Source: JAVKFF01 sp040226215 (GTDB lineage Bacteria > Pseudomonadota > Alphaproteobacteria > DSM-16000 > Inquilinaceae). Taken from it: DNA of 64,000 nt. The notes below the pieces were generated by a model. That model worked only from the letters and a program-made list of their open reading frames with translations, was not told the origin of the DNA and ran no database searches. Of the stretch, positions 59,554 to 64,000 are shown piece by piece (positions within the stretch are counted from its first letter, which is position 1; each line of letters begins with the position of its first letter). The position numbers were made by a program, and so were the translations under genes. Where the stretch lies: NCBI GenBank assembly GCA_040226215.1, contig JAVKFF010000147.1, positions 1 through 64,000 of the forward strand. The letters run 5' to 3'.

Positions 59554-62361
59554 TCAACGCTGATCGATGCGGATCTCGATGCGGCGATTCTGGCCGCGGC
59601 CTTCTGACGTGTCGTTGGTGGCGATCGGGCGGTGCTCGCCGAAGCCGGCCGCCACCAGCCGATCGGGCGGCAGGCCCTCTGCGATCAGGAACTCCACCAC
59701 GGAGACCGCGCGGGCGGTCGAGAGCTCCCAGTTGGAGGCGAACTGGTCGTTGCTGATCGGGATGTTGTCGGTGTGTCCGTCGACGCGCAGCACCCAGTCG
59801 ACATCGGGCGGAAGCTGGTTCGTGACGTCCTGCAGCGTGGCGGCGATGTCGCGCATGCGCTCCAGGCCGCTGGCGCGCAGATCGGCCGAGCCGAGATCGA
59901 ACAGCAGTTCGGACTGCAGCACGAAGCGGTCGCCGACGATGCGGATGTCCTCGCGGTCGCCGATGATCTCGCGCACCTCTCCGAAGAACTCCGAACGGTA
60001 CTGGCTGAGTTCCTCCACCTGGCGGACCAGCGCCATGTTGAGCCGGCCGCGCAGGTTGGCGATCTCGATATCCTGGTCGCCCACCAGCGATTCCGAGGCT
60101 GCCAGCAGGGCCTCGACCTCCTCCAGTTCGGCCCGGAGGTTGGCGATTTCCAGGTTGAGGAGCTGCATGCGGCTTTCCGAGAGGTCGAGATCGTCGGCCC
60201 GCGCCGCGAGATCCTCCGCCTGCGTGTCGAGCTGCAACAGCAGTTCGTCGATGCGTTGCTCGCGCACGGCGATTTCCTCCTGCGCCAGCATGGTGCGCTC
60301 CTCGGCCCCGGCCAGCTCAGCTTCGAGCGCCAGGGAGCGGTCGCGAACCTGGCCTAGTTCCTCCAGCAGCTGGTCGCGTTCGGCCTGGGTATCCTGCAAG
60401 GCGGCCACCAGGCTTTCCGCGTCGCCGGCCTGCGCCTCCAGCGCCGCCACGGTCTCCTCCAGCGAGGCGATCCTGGAGTCGCGCCGGGCGAGCGCCGCCA
60501 ACAGTCCGTCGCGTTCTTCCGCCGACAGGGCGAGCGCCGCCTCGATCTCCTGACGGGCTTCCGCCGCCTGGTCGGCGTTCTCTTCCGCGGCGGCGAGTTG
60601 ATCCTCGAGCGCGGTGATCCGCGCGGCCTGCACGGACAGCCGGTCCTGCAGCTGGTCGCGCTCGGCAAGCGCGGCGTTCAGCGCCGTCTCGCTCTCGTTC
60701 CGCGCCGATGTCGCCTCGGCCATGCTGGTGCTGAGCGTGGACAGGCTGGTCTGGAGACTGGCGATTGTGGCGTTGCGCTCCGCCAGGTCGACAAGCAGGC
60801 GGTCGCGCTCCTGCTGGGTCTGCTGCAGCACGGTGGCGATGTCCTGCTGCGCCTCGGAGGCGGTGCTCACCTCGTCGCGGATCTGGGCCACCGTGTCCTC
60901 GAGCGCCGTGATCCGGTTCTCGCGCGCCTCGATCACCTGCAGCAGGCGATCGCGCTCGTCGATGGTCGCGTCGAGGGTCTCGCCAAGCTCGGCGATCTCG
61001 GTCTCCTGGCGGCTCAGCGCCTGGTTCTGGTCGCCGATGGTCCGGCGCAGCTCCGTGATCGTCGCCTCGCTCTCGGCCAGATCGCGCAGCAGCAGGTCGC
61101 GTTCCTCGGTGGTGAGGGAGAGGCTCTCGTTCAGGTCGGCACGGGCGGTCTCCACCTGTCCGAGCTCGCCTTCCAGGCTGGCGATGCGTTCCTCAAGCCG
61201 GACGATCTCGGCATTGAGGCGCCCGAGATCGGCGAGCAGGCGGCCCAGCTCGGTCTCGCTCAGGCTGAGGGACTGGGCCAGCTGGTCGCGCTCGCCGCGC
61301 ACCGCCTCGACCTCGCCAGAGAGGTCGGCGACCGTGCTCTCCAGACCCGCGATCCGCTCCTCGCGATCGGCCAGCAGGCCGCGCAACTCCGCGATCTCCT
61401 CCTCGCGCAGGTCCAGGCTGCTGGTGAGATCGGCACTTTCGGCCGTCCGCTCCGCCAGTCCGCTCTCCAGCTCCGCGATGGACTGGCGGGCAAAGGCGAG
61501 ATCGCCGGTGAGCGCATCGTTGGTCTGGCGTGCCTCGGCGAGATTGGCGGTCAGCTGGTCGATGGCGTCGCGTGCCGCCTGGAGGTCGTCGCCAATCGCC
61601 GCGTTCTCGTCGCGGACGCTTGCCAGGTCCCCGGTCAGCGCCGCCGTGGTCTGCCGCTCGGCCTCCAGATCGGCACCGAGCGCGGTATTGGTCGCCCTGG
61701 CTTCCTCCAGGCTGCCGCGCAGCGTGGTGGACAGCCGGATCTGCTCGTCGAGCTCCAGGCCCAGCTGTTCGGCCTGGCTGCGGCTGGCTTCCAGCGCCTG
61801 GGAAAGCCGGGCGACATCGATCTCGAGCTCCTGGCGAACGGCGCGCAGCGCCTCGATGTCCTGCCGCAGGCTCGCCATTTCGCGCAGCTGGTCGGCGATC
61901 GTCGTCTCGCGTTCGTCAAGCGCGGCCATCGCCTGGTCGAGCTGGGTGTCGATGCCACGGGAGGATTCCGTCAGGTCATCGACACGGGTCAGCGCACTCG
62001 CGAGCTGGCCCTCGGCCAGCACGGCCCGGCGCGTCGTTTCCTCGACCTGGTTGGCCAGGCGGTCGCGCTCGGCCACGGTCGCCTGCAGGTCGACCGACAT
62101 CTGGGCGAAGCGGTCGCGCAGCTCCGCGCTCTCCTCGCGCTCAAGCGCCAGCAGGTCCGACAGTTCGTCGATCTGGCGGTTGAGCTGGCTGACCATCTCC
62201 TCCCGGCCGGTCAGCATGTTGGACAGGTAGAACTGCGCCACCATGAACACCAGCAGGATGAAGATCACCACCATCAGCAGCGCCGACAGGGCGTCGACGA
62301 AGCCGGGCCAGATCTCACCCTGATCGCGGGCCGTCCGCCGCCGGCCGCCGAAGGCGCTCAT
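59554..62361 (-). CDS. MotB/OmpA-like motor subunit with giant periplasmic coiled coil
   Basis: This 935-residue protein has a short cytoplasmic tail, one membrane helix at about residues 24-47 with an aspartate at its start (GFVDALSALLMVVIFILLVF; Asp23 corresponds to the ion-binding Asp of MotB/TolR), and about 740 residues of coiled coil. A C-terminal OmpA peptidoglycan-binding domain follows (ELLFDLGSADLRASGL, VDGHTDNIPI, LSTARAVSVVEFLI, NRRIEIRI). Residues 420-660 form four 49-residue and one 45-residue tandem units, each starting ERD. It lies 45 bases downstream of a MotA-like gene. The pair should form an ion-driven complex; its role is unknown. Confidence 0.88.
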   Translation of the reverse strand: MSAFGGRRRTARDQGEIWPGFVDALSALLMVVIFILLVFMVAQFYLSNMLTGREEMVSQLNRQIDELSDLLALEREESAELRDRFAQMSVDLQATVAERDRLANQVEETTRRAVLAEGQLASALTRVDDLTESSRGIDTQLDQAMAALDERETTIADQLREMASLRQDIEALRAVRQELEIDVARLSQALEASRSQAEQLGLELDEQIRLSTTLRGSLEEARATNTALGADLEAERQTTAALTGDLASVRDENAAIGDDLQAARDAIDQLTANLAEARQTNDALTGDLAFARQSIAELESGLAERTAESADLTSSLDLREEEIAELRGLLADREERIAGLESTVADLSGEVEAVRGERDQLAQSLSLSETELGRLLADLGRLNAEIVRLEERIASLEGELGQVETARADLNESLSLTTEERDLLLRDLAESEATITELRRTIGDQNQALSRQETEIAELGETLDATIDERDRLLQVIEARENRITALEDTVAQIRDEVSTASEAQQDIATVLQQTQQERDRLLVDLAERNATIASLQTSLSTLSTSMAEATSARNESETALNAALAERDQLQDRLSVQAARITALEDQLAAAEENADQAAEARQEIEAALALSAEERDGLLAALARRDSRIASLEETVAALEAQAGDAESLVAALQDTQAERDQLLEELGQVRDRSLALEAELAGAEERTMLAQEEIAVREQRIDELLLQLDTQAEDLAARADDLDLSESRMQLLNLEIANLRAELEEVEALLAASESLVGDQDIEIANLRGRLNMALVRQVEELSQYRSEFFGEVREIIGDREDIRIVGDRFVLQSELLFDLGSADLRASGLERMRDIAATLQDVTNQLPPDVDWVLRVDGHTDNIPISNDQFASNWELSTARAVSVVEFLIAEGLPPDRLVAAGFGEHRPIATNDTSEGRGQNRRIEIRIDQR

Positions 62362-62406
62362 GCGTCAGCATCCCGGGTCATGGCGTCAGCAAGCCCTCGA
62401 TCCCGC

Positions 62407-63576
62407 TCACTCCCGCTCCTCGGGTGCAGGTTCCTCGGCGATTGCGGCGATCGTGCGGGTGAGGACCTGTATGTCCTCGCGCACCTCGTTGGAGAGGCGC
62501 GTGCGCCCGTCCTCGATCGCCTCGGCGAGCGCGGCCAGCCGGTTGTCGATGCTGGCGAGGCGCTGGCGGCTTTCCTCGTCCAGCGTGCCCGGCTGGTTCT
62601 GCAGCACCTCGACCAGCCGGGCGATGATCGGCTGCAGCGCCGCCGTCATGTCCGCCGCCTTCAGCGCCGCGACCTGCTGATTGCGCACCTGGTCGGTCAT
62701 CTCGGCCAGCCGGTTGGCGATGTCGAGCTGCGCCTGCGCGCCCTTGCTCTGGCGCTCCTCCATGTCGACCACCGCCTGGGCGAGCTGGTTCATGTTCTCC
62801 GAGGTCTGCTCGACCAGGGCGCGCAGATAGGCGGGCAGGGTGATGCTGGCATCGCCGCCCTCCAGGCCGCCGCCGCCGCCGGTCAGCCGGACCGATGAGG
62901 ACAGCCAGTCCTCCAGGTCGTTGTAGAAGCGGTTCTGCGCCTGACCCGACTGCAGTTCGAGAAAGCCCAGAATCAGCGAACCGGCGAGACCGAACAGGGA
63001 GGACGAGAAGGCCGTGCCCATGCCCGACAGCGGCGCCTCCAGCCCCGCCTGAAGATCGCCGAAAACGATGGCGAGGTCGCCGGTGTCGGTCGACAGGTCG
63101 CGGATCACGTCGCCGACCGCGCCGATGGTCTGCAGCAGCCCCCAGAACGTGCCCAGCAGGCCGAGGAAGATCAGCAGGCCGATCAGATAGCGCGAGATCT
63201 CCCGTCCCTCGGCCATGCGCGACTGGATGCCGTCCAGCACCGAGCGCATGGACTGTGCGGAGATCGCCATGCGGCCGCGCTGGTCGCGCAGCATGGAGGC
63301 CAGCGGCGCCAGCAGGCGCGGCTGGGCGAGGTGACCGCTGGCCCGCGGCTGGTTCGAGCGCATGTTCTCGATCCAGTCGACCTCCGGATTGATCGCGATC
63401 ACCAGCCGGAAGGTATAGGCGATGCCGACCAGAAGGAGGGCGATGATGACGCCGTTGAGCACCGGATTCGCCATGAAGACCTGGGCGAGGCCGGCACCGA
63501 GCAGAATGGTGCAGACGACGATCACGGCCCCGACGAAAATCGACATACGGGTCAGGTAGCGCCCGGGGCGCGACAT
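62407..63576 (-). CDS. MotA/TolQ/ExbB-like proton channel subunit
   Basis: This 389-residue protein has four membrane segments: two at the N-terminus (IFVGAVIVVCTILLGAGLAQ, VIIALLLVGIAYTFRLVIAI) and two central ones (YLIGLLIFLGLLGTFWGLLQ, GTAFSSSLFGLAGSLILGFL) with the Thr/Ser-rich motifs of the MotA/ExbB family. A cytoplasmic C-terminal tail of about 170 residues is helical and acidic. The preferred start is the second ATG (63576), 6 bases after GGAGG; the first ATG (63582) abuts that site. It is upstream of the giant MotB-like gene and is the natural stator partner. No flagellar, Tol or Ton genes are nearby. Confidence 0.88.
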   Translation of the reverse strand: MSRPGRYLTRMSIFVGAVIVVCTILLGAGLAQVFMANPVLNGVIIALLLVGIAYTFRLVIAINPEVDWIENMRSNQPRASGHLAQPRLLAPLASMLRDQRGRMAISAQSMRSVLDGIQSRMAEGREISRYLIGLLIFLGLLGTFWGLLQTIGAVGDVIRDLSTDTGDLAIVFGDLQAGLEAPLSGMGTAFSSSLFGLAGSLILGFLELQSGQAQNRFYNDLEDWLSSSVRLTGGGGGLEGGDASITLPAYLRALVEQTSENMNQLAQAVVDMEERQSKGAQAQLDIANRLAEMTDQVRNQQVAALKAADMTAALQPIIARLVEVLQNQPGTLDEESRQRLASIDNRLAALAEAIEDGRTRLSNEVREDIQVLTRTIAAIAEEPAPEERE

Positions 63577-63646
63577 CCTCATCCTCCTCTTCGGGGGAGA
63601 CTAGCGTCGGTTGAGGGGATGACGGTGCCGTCTGGCGGCCACCCCG

Positions 63647-64000
63647 TCAATTGGTGAAGACGAGATCGACCCGGTCGCGCGGCTCGCCTTCGGCCGTATC
63701 GCCGAGGGCCCGGATATCGATCCGGGTGGAGCGGATGCCCCGGTCGAGCAGGAAGGTGCGGATGGTCAGGGCACGGTTCAGCGACAGGCGCCGTGCATCC
63801 GACCCGCGATCGACGCTGGACTGCGCATAGGCCCTAACCTGGATCGTCTGCTCCGGATTGTCGATCAGCCGCTGGGCCAGACCGTTGAGCAGGCTTCCGG
63901 CCGCCGTGCTGAGCGCATCGCTGCCCGGGTCGAACAGCAGGCGATAGCCCGGCATGTCCGGGATCTGGCCGATGGTCTCGCCCGGACCCGGCGGCTGGCC
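63647..64000 (-). CDS. OmpA-domain protein, C-terminal part (5' end outside window)
   Basis: The minus-strand frame is open from the right edge to a stop at 63647-63649, giving 117 residues. It begins with a Pro/Gly-rich spacer (GQPPGPGETIGQIPDMPG) and continues as an OmpA-like domain (YRLLFDPGSDALSTAAGSLL, RRLSLNRALTIRTFLLDRGI, then ALGD and PRDRVDLVF). An internal ATG at 63955 is not the likely start because the frame is open upstream. It precedes the MotA-like gene by 70 bases on the same strand and probably belongs to the same operon. Confidence 0.75.
   Translation of the reverse strand, partial: GQPPGPGETIGQIPDMPGYRLLFDPGSDALSTAAGSLLNGLAQRLIDNPEQTIQVRAYAQSSVDRGSDARRLSLNRALTIRTFLLDRGIRSTRIDIRALGDTAEGEPRDRVDLVFTN

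Noticed and set aside
60598..62898. 766-codon open frame on the plus strand
   Set aside because: Antisense to the coiled-coil gene; its length reflects the repetitive coding of the opposite strand.
59554..63576. Zorya anti-phage system (ZorAB)
   Set aside because: The MotA/MotB-like pair resembles ZorAB in principle, but the long coil is on the MotB side, and no ZorC, ZorD or ZorE nuclease or helicase gene is visible in the window.

Overview
This window is one continuous piece of a GC-rich (by eye about two-thirds G+C) alphaproteobacterial chromosome, probably Rhodospirillales-like. The evidence is the class-typical gene content: a complete dcw cluster running directly into lpxC, bamD, recN and ligA, an FtsZ with a long Pro/Gln/Ala-rich linker, a TrcR (DUF1013) regulator, DUF465 and DUF1192 small proteins, and a giant coiled-coil OmpA/MotB-type protein. 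No tRNA, rRNA, CRISPR array, prophage or insertion sequence was seen.

Layout. 1-927: the 5' part of a secreted protein on the minus strand that runs off the left edge. 928-1551: a divergent regulatory region with 10-bp-period repeats that look like MraZ boxes. 1552-20394: the division and cell-wall cluster, in the order mraZ, rsmH, ftsL, ftsI, murE, murF, mraY, murD, ftsW, murG, murC, murB, ddl, ftsQ, ftsA, ftsZ; most joints are ATGA-type overlaps or gaps of a few bases, and a strong terminator follows ftsZ. 20729-26514: lpxC, bamD, recN, ligA (lipid A, outer-membrane assembly, DNA repair and replication). 26702-35909: a small outer-membrane-like protein, Uup ATPase, DjlA co-chaperone, a secreted unknown, an FAD-linked oxidase, an AsmA-family protein and a small ribbon-helix-helix protein. 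35942-46403: metabolic and housekeeping genes (fumC, purEK, phosphofructokinase, an MFS exporter, trcR, a quinone oxidoreductase, 3-hydroxybutyrate dehydrogenase, Hsp20) with small DUF465/DUF1192 proteins between them. 46404-47355: a gene-free block with three terminators, a candidate structured RNA and two 132-bp elements with terminal inverted repeats. 47356-59373: OmpA, propionyl-CoA synthetase, a large autotransporter with an Asp-Ala tract, an acyl-CoA ligase, ChaC-type cyclotransferase, L31, and an ABC exporter. 59554-64000: a minus-strand MotA-like / giant MotB-like / OmpA-like set.

How the genes work together. The dcw block carries the cytoplasmic route from UDP-MurNAc to lipid II (murB-F, ddl, mraY, murG) together with the septal machinery (ftsL, ftsI, ftsW, ftsQ, ftsA, ftsZ). 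MurE has the meso-diaminopimelate signature, so the wall is the Gram-negative type. LpxC, BamD, AsmA, OmpA, the autotransporter and the OmpA-domain proteins show an elaborate outer membrane. Propionyl-CoA synthetase, the acyl-CoA ligase and 3-hydroxybutyrate dehydrogenase suggest use of short-chain acids and polyhydroxybutyrate.

The least understood content is the MotA/giant MotB/OmpA set, whose coiled coil contains a 49-residue tandem repeat; the autotransporter's roughly 70-residue Asp-Ala tract; two families of palindromic intergenic elements; and a structured, terminator-ended RNA candidate on the minus strand at about 46655-46812. All calls come from reading the sequence; no database search was run.
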